The notes beneath the pieces are model-generated. The model worked only from the letters and a program-made list of their open reading frames with translations, was not told where the DNA came from and did no database searches. Position numbers and translations under genes: made by a program. A stretch of 64,000 nt of DNA. Source: Euborellia annulipes (lineage: Eukaryota > Arthropoda > Insecta > Dermaptera > Anisolabididae). The DNA is taken from the NCBI GenBank assembly GCA_023213315.1, contig JAKCPI010003172.1:62001-126000 (forward strand). Reading direction: 5' to 3'. This document shows, in pieces, positions 40,810-52,019 of the stretch (the first letter of the stretch is position 1; the number at the start of each line of letters is the position of its first letter).

Positions 40810-41115
40810 AAACAAAATATCTCAAGAACAGAAAGGGCTATTGAATGAAATTTGATATTTGACTTGAGTATTATTCTCCTGGCATGCAACATAAAGCTTT
40901 TGAATATAATAGGCCAAAGAGTACTAGTACTTTACTGATGTACTTTTTCTGTTTATTTTTTTATTTCTCAAAATCGACTTTAACAATTTTTCTTAAAATT
41001 TACAAATGAATCATTTTTAAGCTGCTCGCTAAAATATTTTTTCTTTTCCCATCCCTTCAACAAAGCATACTTTTCTCTTTTACTTCATAGAAAAGAAGGA
41101 GAATAAGTTGAAATA
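40810..41115 (+). mobile_element. Family H middle fragment
   Basis: AACAAAATATCTCAAGAACAG, AGAGTACTAGTACTTTACTG and CTTCATAGAAAAGAAGGAGAA; no terminal hairpins. Confidence 0.65.
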
Positions 41116-41485
41116 GTAATTAAATATAAGCCTAAAGGTTTAATAAATTTATTGCTTCATCATGAAACTAATTCTTTTTATGCAAATACTGTATACTTTA
41201 TACACATATTTTATTTTGTGAAGTTCTAATATGATAAAAGTAAAAATAAATAATCAGAACTACTTCTTTGAATAATGAATATTTTCCTCTGATTGCTTAT
41301 AAATTTTATCTCTTGGATTTTAATAGAGTTGTAGGGTACTAAAAATCAAGATTAAGAAATAACATAGATGTAGAGCAATTATTTTTTTTAACCTTCATAG
41401 AATATCTAATTGCCACCCCTATTTCTCTACTACCTGTACAAATTTTGAAACGAAATTTTATATGTGAAATTTTTTCCAAAAGGAA
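41116..41485. other. A+T-rich, nothing seen
   Basis: No supported feature. Confidence 0.4.
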
Positions 41486-41493
41486 AGTACAAG

Positions 41494-41820
41494 TGAGGGC
41501 CCGCCGCAATCGGACTCAAGCCAAATATGTTTGTGGACCTTTATTTCCACTCAAATAAAAAAAAAAAATAAGCAACAAAGCTGCTGCAATTATACAACTA
41601 CTCGAACGGAAAAGTTTTGCAACTTGGTTGTCTATTTTTCCCCTTTTGTCTTAATAAAATTCTCTCCGATAATTGCGTCGCGTTGATAAATGATCCAAGG
41701 AAACAAACAATACCGGATCAATAGGGAGGAAAGGGAGGATTAGGGCGTTCGAGGCCACCCATCTACATACACTTAGAGGCTGACATACAGCCAATGCCTT
41801 AGATTAATAATATGCGACGA
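41494..41820 (+). promoter_or_regulatory. Duplicated non-coding island, copy A
   Basis: 41494-41620 matches 45086-45216 in block order: GAGGGYCCGC, CGGRCYCRAGCCARATATGT, TGGACCTTTATTTCC, GCAACAAA...CTGCAA, TATACAACTA and AAAAGTTTTGC. No frame spans it. Beyond the shared part the island continues with CGATAATTGCGTCGCGTTGA, GGAAACAAACAATACCGG (forkhead-like) and GGCGTTCGAGGCCACC. Confidence 0.5.
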
Positions 41821-42770
41821 CGACTAAAAATACTTTCGAAAAAGGAACTACTAATGCCTTTTTTTTCTTTTCTTCTCTTTTTCAACAACTTGAAACGAAC
41901 TTAAGGAGGAGGAGATGCTTTTTTTTATAAACAAACGCTGGTTAATTAAAGTTTTAGAACCAAAATTCTTTTAATAGGCCGCTTTAAATACGTTTTAAAA
42001 TTACCTCCATCAAAGTAATTTATTTTAATGTTTATATATCAGTTAGAGTTTCAAATAAATGTGTAATGCTCTATAAAGAAAAAAAATATTAATAAATAAA
42101 ATTTCCAAAAGCATCAGGGGGTAAAATCATAAAGTGAGGGTTTTATAATATTAAAAAAAATTAGGTGTTCTGTCTTCTACAGAGCCGGTGGCTTTTTAAC
42201 GTGACGTCTTTTGCTTGAATTCAAAAAAATTTTTTTTCTCTTACCTAAGTTATATTAAAATATAAAGAAAGAAATTATTGTTTTTTTTTTTTTTTTTTTT
42301 TTTTTTACTAGTACTTTGTTCCCATTAATAAACATGTTCAAACATTTTCATTGTAACAATATATGACAGGTATGGCCAAACTTTTATCCATAAAGGGCGA
42401 CTTATGCCTAAAAAATGAGGTTTTTCGAGAAAAAAACTAATTTTGGAGTTAATTACTCGGGATTTTTTTTATTTATTATGTTAAAGACATCTCATTTAGT
42501 CTGATCGGATTAGCCGTTCGGAATCTACAGGGGTTTAAACTTTCAAATTAGAATTTACCGCAGCGCGGTAAAATAAAATGATAGGAAAAAAATAAATGGT
42601 GAAATCTTTAGCTGAAAACTCATTCTTTCTAACCGTATATTCCCCATAATTATACCTCTTAAGACAGAGGAGTTATTTAAGCCGATAAACTTTTTCGTGC
42701 ATGCCTCTCTAACCTGCCACTATAGACACATGATTTGTAAGACGTTGTCATGTCAAAAAATCAATTGGCG
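41821..42770. other. A+T-rich spacer
   Basis: A T-only run at about 42280-42306. GTGACGTCTTTTGC near 42200 and a CAGCGCGG patch near 42560 are isolated. No gene supported. Confidence 0.35.
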
Positions 42771-42775
42771 TTTTT

Positions 42776-43190
42776 TACTTTCTCTTACTCTATATATGAA
42801 ATATATAGAGAGATCATGTCAAAAATTCGATGTCGAGATTTTGATGGGTTTTGAGGTCCCCTGAGACCAAAAAAGTGGGTTCCGCAATTGGTCTGTCTGT
42901 CTATCTGTGAAGAAAATATCTCAGGAACTAAAGAAGATACGAAGTTGAAATTTTATATTAAAGTTAGGCATCCCCCCCCCCTCCCCAATGAGCTTTTAAA
43001 CAAAATCGGCCAAAAAGTACTAGTACACTCCAACGATTTTTAGTATAATTCAAAAATCAATTATTTTTAGATGTTCTTTAAAATGTATATTCTCATTTTG
43101 TCCTTGGAGTGTTTTGAAGCACACTTTACTCTTGTACTTCATAAGAAAGATAGGAGAAATGGTTGCCATGGTAACAGAATATAAATCTTT
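42776..43190 (+). mobile_element. Family H, 3' part lost
   Basis: 5' hairpin, ATTCGATGTCGAGATTTTGA, GAGGTCCCCTGAG, a deletion after CAAAAAGTACTAGTAC, then the 3' third to GGTAACAGAATATAAAT. Confidence 0.8.
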
Positions 43191-43234
43191 TTTTTTATAT
43201 CAAAATGCATATAAATGAACTAATTTTCATATGA

Positions 43235-43440
43235 GCTATTATAAGTTGATATTATATCAGTAAAATTTTTCGTGAAAATTGTTTGAAGTACACTTTACTG
43301 ATGTAGTATTTCAGATTTTTCAAATTTATTTTCCGGGTCTTCCTTCCATAAATCCCTATGGGAATGTTAATTTCGATTCAAAAGGGGGATCGGGGTCCTC
43401 TTTGGAACTTTTTTCACATTTAAAATTTTTTTTTTCCAAT
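43235..43440 (+). repeat. Repeat block shared with 34165-34235 and 35360-35480
   Basis: ATATCAGTAAAATTTTTCG, GAAGTACACTTTACTGATGT, TATTTCAGATTTTTC, AAATTTATTTTCCGG and CTTTGGAACTTTTTTCACAT. At 34-35 kb the same block is split by the 97-bp repeat pair and a Family H copy. Confidence 0.7.
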
Positions 43441-43569
43441 TCTTATGAAATTTTCTAATTATCTTGGATTCTATATTTTGTATAAAATATCCAAATATGA
43501 AATTTGAACACAGAGCCTAAGGAAATTTTTTTATTACTTATGAAGTACAAGTGATCAAGTTAACTAAGG

Positions 43570-43695
43570 TACTATGAGAAACTAAATATATCCCGACCCA
43601 AAAAATCTGGAGTGACAAGCCCTGTGCACAATTTTCTCTTACCGAAGGATAAGAGAAAGTTGTGTGCTGAGCGCCGGCCACACCAGATTGTTTTC
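43570..43695 (+). mobile_element. Family H 3'-end fragment
   Basis: GAGAAACTAAATATATCCCG then the hairpin AAAAAATCTGGAGTGACAAG ... GGCCACACCAGATTG. Confidence 0.75.
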
Positions 43696-44430
43696 TGAAA
43701 AAATCGTCTCCTTCCTGTTAAAGTTTCGTTTGATATTTTATTTCCAAAGCACTTGTCTCAAAAAGTCCCAAAGTTTTTATTTCGCATAAAATATAGGGAG
43801 CTTGATACGGTAATGGAATAATTCCTATGTTTAAAAGAAGATGCATAGTGATTAGAATTCATTAAAAGGAAGCCTAGGGGAAGTTTCTAATTGGACAGAT
43901 GAAAGTAACAATATAAATGCCTGAAGGAGTTGACTGAAACTCTCATTGCTTGACCTATAATATCCGGCCCCGCCAAGGTCGAAACATCGGCGTGATAATA
44001 AAATTATACTTAAAAAAAAGAAAATAGTTTCTCGCTCTTATTTTTTCCTCTATTTCAATATTAATTAGTTATTAACTTCAAAAAGATGGAAAATTATTAA
44101 TAAAGAAATCTATTTTCCCTGAGGCTTTGAACTAATGATTTTGTCTCTTAATTTTATCTTAATGAGACACAAAAAACAAAAAAATATTTGAGTTCGTTAT
44201 ATTTTAGAGATAGAACGAATCCAAAAATATCGAATAATATGAAGAAGACTCTTTAAATCATTTTATTTTCACATCAAAAAGTAGTGATAAGATATGACCA
44301 TTAGAAGGTTGTGTTTTCGGGGTAAATAAATTAGTTTATTAACGACCAATCATAGAGGCACCAAATAAGATATCTTTAAGAGAGACTAAAAACAAAATTT
44401 TGACTTAAAATTTTTTTTTTTATATAATAA
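43696..44430. other. A+T-rich spacer
   Basis: GGTCGAAACATCGGCGTGAT near 43978 resembles the 3' side of the hammerhead-like repeats but lacks the CUGANGA box. Nothing else. Confidence 0.35.
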
Positions 44431-44431
44431 T

Positions 44432-44975
44432 TATACCATCTATTGCAATAGAATCGAGACTAAAGTCCGGTAGTTAGGCAGCCCAAATGGCAGCTTGTCT
44501 GTGTGAGAAATACCTTTTTCAAAGCAGATAATAGGCCGGTCGTCCACTCTTTTTAACAATAAAATAACCAAAAAAATTTATTATTTTAATATAAATTTCA
44601 AGGTATATCGAAATAAAAATAATCTGAATGTTTTAGTCAGAAAAAAAAAGTTCAGTGAGCGAGAGTACCATTTAGACCATAGGCGTAGCCAGGGGGAGTG
44701 GGTTTTGGGGTTCAACCACCCCCCCCATGAGACCAAAACCATGACTAGATATTTAAGCTTTATAATACAAATTATAGTTCAAATAGGGTAGGAGAAAGTA
44801 AAATATAATAATTTACTCTAGCTAAAAAAAAAAAACCAAAATGATTTATAAATACCCTAAAATAATCTCAAATTTTTTTTGAACCACCCCCCCCCCCCCA
44901 ACAAAAGTTTCTGGCTGCGCCTATGATTTGGGCTGCCTAACTACCGGGCTTTAGCAATACCTGGTAGATGGTATA
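44432..44975. mobile_element. DNA element with long inverted ends, interrupted
   Basis: Left TACCATCTATTGCAATAG ... TAAAGTCCGGTAGTTAGGCA-GCCCAAAT (to 44488) pairs with right ATTTGGGC-TGCCTAACTACCGGGCTTTA ... GCAATACCTGGTAGATGGTA (44926-44974). Possible TA target. A second MITE sits inside against the right arm. Confidence 0.75.
44678..44925. mobile_element. hAT-like MITE nested in the 44432-44975 element
   Basis: Ends CATAGGCGTAGCCAG (44678-44692) and CTGGCTGCGCCTATG (44911-44925), 248 bp, with an imperfect 8-bp TSD ATTTAGAC / ATTTGGGC. The interior has long C runs and AACCACCCCCCC at both sides. Confidence 0.75.
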
Positions 44976-45085
44976 TACGTATGCACTTCAATATTGTTTT
45001 TATTGTTTTTGTATTTCTGGGGTACTAGAAGAGACTAAAAATTAAAAAATTAAAGAAATTTTGTTTATTTCGATTGTCAAACATG

Positions 45086-45216
45086 GGAGGGTCCGCATAC
45101 GGGCCCGAGCCAGATATGTTTTTGGACCTTTATTTCCTTGGGAATCAAAAAAAGGCAACAAAATTGCAAACCTTTCCCACTATACAACTAGCCGATTAAG
45201 GGCAAAAAAGTTTTGC
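45086..45216 (+). promoter_or_regulatory. Duplicated non-coding island, copy B
   Basis: Partner of 41494-41620, about 3.6 kb away in the same orientation. The conserved blocks are separated by unalike spacers, a pattern more like a duplicated cis-regulatory module than a recent repeat. Confidence 0.5.
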
Positions 45217-45475
45217 TTATTTTTATCTTTTAGAATTTATTTAATCAAGTGAATTCCGCTAAATATATAAGTTAGTAATTAAAATAAGTTGACCTAACTC
45301 AATAAAGTTTCTAAATAACAAAAACTTGAACTCATATTATTTTCCAAGTTTCTACAAATGAAATGAAATTGGAAGAAGATGTAAAAACACATACTCATAC
45401 CACAATATGGGAAATAGGAGAGAGAGAGAGAGAGAGTTTAATATGTAGCGGGTTTTATTTCCCTACAAGGTCTTG
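45217..45475. other. A+T-rich with (GA)n
   Basis: A (GA)n run at 45417-45436, common at arthropod promoters (GAGA-type), sits just upstream of the CpG island. Confidence 0.5.
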
Positions 45476-45479
45476 TATA

Positions 45480-45960
45480 TTCAAGAATGACAAATGACAT
45501 TGTTGGCAATAAGCTAGCTGCACACAAACGTTCGCTCGGGCTGCGATTAATCAAGCGGAAGTCGAGGGGGTGCGACAGTGCCACGCCCCCGCGTCGTCAT
45601 AGCAACGCAGCGTGGGGGCGTGGCAGGTGGCGGCGGCGGCGGCGGTAGCGATGAAATGTGTCTGTAGCTCACCTGGCGCGTCGCGACGCCAACTAAATAA
45701 AGCAGAATAGAACGAACGCCAGTAGAGCCATCTCGTAGTAGGTGGCGGTGGGGCGTTAATGAAGCGCTTGACAAGTCGATTGATAGACGACAGACGAGGA
45801 AGAATGGCAGTTAGGGATGAGAGGGTGGGACGCCCCACGTCTGTCATTCCGCCACCGCACTAACAGATTGCTTGCATTATTCCAACGCTCAAGTAGCATG
45901 TTCTCGGCCCTCTTTCGCTCTTGGACTATCTATCCGTTTTATTTTTAAACTCACTCGCTC
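45480..45960. promoter_or_regulatory. CpG island with X-box in a KLF-type inverted repeat
   Basis: The most GC-rich part of the window. GTCGTCATAGCAAC (45593-45606) matches the RFX X-box pattern GTHNYYATRRNAAC at every position and lies in the loop of a perfect inverted repeat GCCACGCCCCC (45580-45590) / GGGGGCGTGGC (45614-45624), itself a pair of KLF/Sp-type boxes. A (GGC)n run and CACCTGGCGCG follow. Minus-strand frames of 75 and 98 codons cross it but are compositionally biased and lack domains, so a promoter is the better call. Confidence 0.5.
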
Positions 45961-46099
45961 TCTATCTATCTATTTATATAGAGTATTATTATTTTAGTAT
46001 AGAAGGATTATCAAAAACAATCAAAATTTTAACATACAGGCCTACAAAAGAAAATGGTATAAAAGTTCTATAAAAATAGGGCTTTGAAATGATTCGTCA

Positions 46100-46625
46100 T
46101 TATAAAAATCTGGTGTGACTAGTCGCACCAGATTTTTTTGTGTCCACATATATTTAATTAACAAATATTTAGTTTCCGACAGTACGGTACATTTGAATTT
46201 CAGGATATATAATTTAGTATTGGAAAAGCCCTCGGGCTTGGTGTAGGGGTTAGCGTGCTAACCTCGTATAACAAAAGTCGCGAGTTCGGACCCCAGGCAG
46301 CCCGATGATTTTATTTAAGCCATTTAAATACCAAATGGCTTAAATAAGAAAGCCTCGACCCCCAATAGATATATTAAACATACGAGTATCGTTAAAAGTC
46401 TTAAATGGCCTAAGTTGCCGAAAAACTGTGTGAATGTGAGTGTGAATGAGAAAAAGTGTGAATGTTTTATTACAAAAAAAAAGTATTGGAAAATATTTAT
46501 ATTTTGTTACCATGGCAACCATTTCTCCTATCTTTCCTATGAAGTACATAAGTAAAGTGGTCTTCAGAAGATTTCAATGGCAAAATGAGAATATACATTT
46601 TAAAGAGTATCTAAAAAATAATTGA
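46100..46625 (-). mobile_element. Family H 3' half with SINE-1 inside
   Basis: A short, perfect 3' hairpin (AAAAATCTGGTGTGAC...GTCGCACCAGATTTTTT), GTTTCCGACAGTACGGTAC, SINE-1 at 46228-46481, then ATATTTTGTTACCATGGCAACC to GATTG (about 46625). Confidence 0.85.
46228..46481 (+). mobile_element. SINE-1 with 12-bp TSD
   Basis: AGTATTGGAAAA repeats exactly at 46216-46227 and 46482-46493. Head, hairpin (GCCATTTAAATACCAAATGGC) and tail are complete. Confidence 0.92.
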
Positions 46626-46629
46626 TTGC

Positions 46630-47208
46630 TCTCTTAACAAAATGTCTAGTTTTTTAAAATTAAGGACACTGGATATGTGAGATCGAATTTTGGAGAAATT
46701 GCTCAATTAATGAGTTGGTCACAACTTACCGATCCCAGCAAAGGAAAAAAGATTTTCTATATAAGTATAGGAATATATTTGTAATTAGTAAAATAATGAA
46801 ATCTTTTTAAATCAATTTTTGAATAAACAATTCTCCCTTCAGAAGAAATAAATACAACATAATCCAATACTATCAGCGAAGTATTAAAAGAAAATCCCTT
46901 TAGGATAGATTAAAGATAAGAATTTGGGTGGAATTATAAATAGGATTAGCTGTTTAGGTAGAAAAATATTCAAGAGAGATAAAGATAGGAAATAAAATAA
47001 CTTCAGGGGCTGTTGATAAATGATTACCATCAGAGCCAGGCTGGGTTTGAGAGGTATTTATTTCTGCTTTCATTTACCCGGTAGTATAGGGAATATAAAA
47101 TGTAGTTTGTTATGCTAAAAAGATTTCATTGAATCTCCTTTACTTCAAGTTCTTATTGATTATTTTATGTATATTTTACTAAATATGGAGGGATATTTCG
47201 AAAAATAA
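46630..47208. other. A+T-rich spacer
   Basis: 47005-47100 (GCTGTTGATAAATGATTACC, CAGAGCCAGGCTGGG) is slightly less A+T-rich and may be a small regulatory element. No gene. Confidence 0.3.
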
Positions 47209-47212
47209 ATTT

Positions 47213-47815
47213 AAAAAAAATCTGGTGTGATTGGTCGCACAGCACACAACTTTCTCTTACTCTTCGGTAAGAGGATGTTGTGTACTGTGCTTTTCACACC
47301 AGATTTTTGTGTCGAGATATATTTAATTTCCCCAGCACCTTATTTCTAAACTTGACCACTTGGATTTCATAAGTAAAAATCTGAAATACATAAGTGAAGT
47401 GTACTTCATATACAGTACAGCTGATAGGCAATTTTTTACAACATTATATCAATATCAATATACGTACATTACACTTATGTGGAGCGTGTGTTAATGATAA
47501 AATTTTACTTCAGTAAAGTACTAGTACTAGTACTCGTTGGCCGATTTTGATCAAAAGCTTATTTTGAGTGTCCGGGAGAGTACTTAACTTAAATATAAAA
47601 TTTCAATCCGGTAGCTCAATTCCTTCATGCTTAAAATTGTTACACACAGACGCACACACAGACAGACAGATATACAGACCAATTGGCGGTACCCACTTTT
47701 TTTGGACTCAGGGGACCTCAAAGATTCCATCAAAATCTCGACATCGAATTTTTGACATGTCCGCCAATACTTTCTCTCTATATATTTCATATATGTATAG
47801 GGTAAGATAAAGTAA
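47213..47815 (-). mobile_element. Family H, near full length
   Basis: 3' hairpin 47213-47310, GTACTAGTACTAGTACTCGT, CTTCATGCTTAAAATTG, the AC/AG tract, TGGACTCAGGGGACCTC, AATCTCGACATCGAATTTTT and the 5' hairpin complement ending GGTAAGATAAAGTAAAA. Confidence 0.88.
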
Positions 47816-49885
47816 AAAAATAACTTTGTTTTTTTACATAGAAGTGGGTAGTTATTTTTCAGGATAAAATAGAGAATTCTAAACTTTTAATTAAACTTCC
47901 GTCGACTCTGAGAGTCTCTTCAGTTAGTTGCATAGTTAGAGCACAGGTGAATTTTTTCTAAACTATCTCCATTTATTTATGCTCAACATTACACTGTTGA
48001 GTGTTACATATCAAGCCATGAAAAACTTAGATCCATGTAGATTATTGAAGGATTTTGATGAAGTTTTAATTAAAATGCCGAAAGGCTTAATAAATTTATT
48101 GCCTCAGCCGCATTTTTGAATCAATTATATTCTAATTATTTAGAATTTTTATTTTTCAAGAACACCTTGAATTTTTATTAGTCTGAGTAAAATCTCTAGA
48201 ATTTTATATATAAAATTTCTGAGTCGATCGGTATATCTCCTCGTATTTATTATTTATTAAAACTTTGATTAAAATTTTCTAATGATACTAAAGAAGATCC
48301 AACTTCTTTTTGATGAATGTCTATTGTTAATGACATCATTATTAATATTACATATGTTCCACAGGCAATTATATAATTTGAAATAGGGGTGCCCCCATCC
48401 ATATGAGCTAGCATTTCCGTTATCGTTTTTTTTCTTATCCTCTAGTTTACTTAGGTTTTAATTTTTTCAAACATGAACTCTTAAAAAAAAAAGTAATTAA
48501 CCTAGTAATTCAAGAGGAGCATGGCCTGCTGGAAACTGCCATAAAGTTTTAAAATTACCATCTAGTTATATGTAAAATTTAAGCATTTATATCTAGCCTA
48601 GTCATCGGAGTTCATTTTCTAAAATAACAATTGTCATTCGTATTTCTCTTTATATTCGTGCATGATAAAAAATAAAATATTTAAAGATTTTCTTATATAT
48701 CGGTATACTTGATTTACTTATTTATAAGAGACAGGGTAGTAAAGGAAATAAAATCCATTTAAATTAAAAATTAAAATATAGAATAATAAAACCTTTAAAG
48801 ATTAGTCCCAAGTCTTTGTTTGCTCTTTAGCTCTTTAATTATAGCCAGTGGAGTTTGTAAATAACTTTTATATAAATAAAGGGTTCCTTTTTGAAATTCT
48901 CTTTTAAACCTTTTGTTTTAGATCGCAGGTGATCTCTGAAACCTATATCTTCTCACTTAGTGTATGAGTAAGATCTCAAGCGATCTTGAATTATTCATTC
49001 ATCACTAAAGTAAAATACTCCTAAATATACCATATATACGGTATAAACTATTAAAATATGCAATATAAATGGCGAAAATATCAAGATAAAGGGCTTTCAA
49101 ATGAATGCAAAACATAATTTTTTTTCAAATAAAACTACTCGAGCTTTATTTTTGGGAGGAAATACTGTAAAACAGAAATTGGTCAAGAAATAAAAACTAA
49201 ATAGAATTAGTTGCTGTCTCAGGATTTTGTTATTAAGAGGTCCGAAATTTCCAATTTCCAAATATGCAATTTTAAGCAGTAGGCTATTCATATAAAATTT
49301 GAACTAAGGTGGTATGATTCGGATGAAAAATTTGTTTTCCAGCACGTAAGTTATGTTACCAAATAGAATATTCAAGTGTATAGGAATCCGAGTTTTATTT
49401 ATTTCAAACAGTTTTGTTTCAACAGATAAAAATCTTTGAGCCATTTGTCCTAAGTCAAATGTATATTTATACTATAATGATTACAAAGGATTTTTGATTT
49501 GCCAGAACTGAAATTAATGCCAATAAGAATTTTTCATCTTGGATAGAAATCTCTGTATTAATAGACTTGTCTATTATTCAAATAGTGAAAATATTTGAGT
49601 TATAATAAGAATGAATATTTAAAAGTTTTTGCTAATTTCAAATTATCTATCGTCAATAAAGGGGGTACGTGATTATTATGAACAAACTACTTAAATAATT
49701 TCCTTTTAATAAGAAAATTTGTAGCAACAATCAATTTAAAGTTGCCAAAAAAGCGATAGATGATTATAACAACACAACCGAAATATATAATCTCTTAAAA
49801 TAACCTCTCATTTGAGACGGGAATATATTTTTTAATTTGATTTTTATAAAGAAATCATTCTCTAGATAGATAGAGAGATAGATAA
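47816..49885. other. 2 kb A+T-rich spacer, nothing seen
   Basis: No repeat family of this window, no splice-bounded frame and no island was found. It is the longest featureless stretch. Confidence 0.4.
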
Positions 49886-49889
49886 ATGT

Positions 49890-50065
49890 AGATAGGGTTT
49901 TATGCTTGAGACGAGCGGCGAGGGTGCGCGCCTGACCCGAGGAGGAGGTCGTGATCATCTCGGCCTGGGAACCTCACCGCACCTCAATCACACCTCAGAG
50001 ACCGATACGAAATTCCCCAAACTATCATAACCCTAATGATACACAATGGTTCTTTCGTGTCTCTT
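49890..50065. promoter_or_regulatory. GC-rich island
   Basis: CTTGAGACGAGCGGCGAGGG, GCGCGCCTGACCCGAGGAGG, GGTCGTGATCATCTCGG and AACCTCACCGCACCTCAATC are non-repetitive and CpG-rich amid A/T DNA. Minus-strand frame 49958-49764 does not look like a gene. Candidate regulatory island or exon of unknown gene. Confidence 0.35.
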
Positions 50066-50635
50066 CTTCTGCCCAGCACACACTATTTGTTTAGCCTAAA
50101 AACGCAAACTTTCTATCCTTCTCTATAATAAAAATAAATACAGTTATTGGGTGTCATTATTCACACCTTGCTTTATTTAATTCATACATTTTAGCGTAGT
50201 ATGTTTATATAGACATTTTTTTTTTATTTTGTTTTGAAAATTGCTAGGACTACATTGATTTGAAAATTTTATTTTAAACAAATAAGAATCCTCTCACGAA
50301 ACAAAGAAAACAATCTTTTCAGCATTGTTCATATTTTATAAACCAAGAGTAGATTTAAATAAATATGATTTGTTAACATTTGAAAAACGATTTTAAATAA
50401 TCTAAATTTAATTTCTTTTAATATTGTAATGTATTTTAAAAGATTCCGACTCCGACCCTTAATATACGTACAATAAATAAATAAAAAGATCGGGAAGCGT
50501 ATCACTGACCATTTGATCATGATAATTAACCTTAGCCTCAAAGTTAAGAAGCTTTCAGAATTTTGATAAATTTCAATTTTTCGAAAATGTTTATAAAATT
50601 TAGTAAAATATTAATAATTAGAAAAAATAAGACAG
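50066..50635. other. A+T-rich, nothing seen
   Basis: No supported feature. Confidence 0.4.
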
Positions 50636-50639
50636 CCGA

Positions 50640-51000
50640 AAGCAAATAAAGAAAAATATTCTTTTTTCCGCTTTACTTAATAAAATGTCGACATTTCGGT
50701 CGATTCTTCCGGCCTTCATCAGGACATATGGTATGTTGGCCTAGAGCTTAGATGAGTTCTTGGCAACTCCTGACATTCTGTAAGTGATATTCAAACATGC
50801 ATATCACTCTTGAAACAGAGGTCCGCTATCTTTCCGACGAATGTTTGCACCTACAATATGTCAGGAGTTGCCAAGAGACCCTCTAAGCTCGACTATGTGC
50901 AACTAACTCTATGCAATCATAGCATATATCCTGACGAAGGCCGGAAGAATTGGCCGAAACGTCGACATTTATATTAAATAGAGCGGAAAAAGAAAAATAT
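50640..51000. mobile_element. Fold-back element FB-4 with hammerhead-like cores
   Basis: Inverted arms: TTCTTGGCAACTCCTGACAT (50757-50776) / ATGTCAGGAGTTGCCAAGAG (50857-50876), and outer ATGTCGACATTTCGG... / ...CCGAAACGTCGACAT. Right arm core CTGACGA-A-GGCC/GGCC-GAAAC (50931-50960); left arm core on minus 50693-50722 has GAAAT instead of GAAAC. Confidence 0.65.
50931..50960 (+). ncRNA. Hammerhead-like core in FB-4
   Basis: CTGACGA, perfect 4-bp helix II GGCC/GGCC with loop GGAAGAATT, then GAAAC. Surrounding pairing not resolved. Confidence 0.5.
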
Positions 51001-51005
51001 TTAAG

Positions 51006-51200
51006 ATTGGAGTTGGGAAGAATAAAACCAGCATTGTCGAACACCTTTACACTTTTATTCGGGCAGACGTTTCGGTAACCATAACGGTTGCCATCTTCAG
51101 TGCCAATGATGGCAACCGTTATGGTTACCGAAACGTCTGCCTGAATAAAAGTGTAAAGGTGTTCGACAACGCTGGTTTTATTCTTCCCAACTCCAATCTT
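51006..51200. mobile_element. Fold-back element FB-5, near-perfect palindrome
   Basis: Two arms of about 90 bp (GATTGGAGTTGGGAAGAATA ... and complement) around the 12-nt loop TTCAGTGCCAAT. The left arm has a minus-strand CTGAAGA...CGAAAC core (51069-51100) with helix II GG(C)AACC/GGTT(A)CC. Confidence 0.8.
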
Positions 51201-51420
51201 CATACCCAGCATACAACTTAATTTACATCCACGTCCAAGAAAAATATTTTTTTCTTTATTTTCTTTTGGATTCTTTATTTCTTATTATTATTAATTTTAT
51301 ATTCAGCCACTACTTTTTGCAGTAATTAGACTATTATAGACCAATGGACTAATATTAGTCAGTTTATTTTAAATTCATCTTCTTATTTTAAAATCAATAA
51401 CAAAACTGTTACGGAATAAA
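51201..51420. other. A+T-rich, nothing seen
   Basis: No supported feature. Confidence 0.4.
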
Positions 51421-51457
51421 ATTAAAGTTTCGGAGGGGGGGGGGGGGGACGATAGAA

Positions 51458-51625
51458 GTTTTTTCGGCATCTTGGGCCATTTAGACTTTAAACGATACTT
51501 AGGCCCAATACTACGTATTAATTACAGATGTACACTATATATTGGGGTCCAGGCATATTTATTTAAGTTATAGCAATTAAATACATATTCATCGAGCCAT
51601 GGGGGAATGGGGAGCTAAAAGTTAT
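51458..51625 (-). mobile_element. Diverged SINE-1-like copy
   Basis: A poly-G run is followed by TTTTTTCGGCATCTTGGGCC, AACGATACTTAGGCCC, TTGGGGTCCAGGCATATTTA and ATACATATTCATCGAGCC. The head has decayed. Confidence 0.55.
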
Positions 51626-52015
51626 TTAAAGAACGAGTGCGCGGATAAAAATAAAAAATTATTACTATTAGTTTAAAATTATATTTGCGTTTATTTTTCC
51701 TTTTTTTTACAACAAATATTAACTCCAATTACAGGGGGAGAAGACATTGAAATTTTCACGGTAAGCAGGATTTGAACGTGAGTTGAGTAGCAACTCCACA
51801 GTTTATTCTATTATTTTTAAAAAATCTGTAATAAGGAGTGTTCAGTGAGGGAGGGGAGAATCCTCTGGGCCTGCAAGGAAGCTTTAGTAGAAATATAATT
51901 ATAATAATAATAATTCAATTTGTAAATAAATAAATAAATCTGCTAGTGTCAACGTACAGCCATTAGAAGAGTATCATTGAAATATATATTTATATATAAA
52001 CATACATCATATTTA
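51626..52015. other. A+T-rich, nothing seen
   Basis: A run of TAA/ATA repeats near 51900. No gene. Confidence 0.4.
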
Positions 52016-52019
52016 ATTA

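Noticed and set aside
45547..45847. 75- and 98-codon minus-strand frames in the CpG island
   Set aside because: Both follow from GC-rich, triplet-repeat sequence; no start context, splice site or domain supports them over a promoter.
50883..51212. 109-codon minus-strand frame
   Set aside because: It is a read-through of two fold-back elements; a palindrome necessarily yields such mirror frames.
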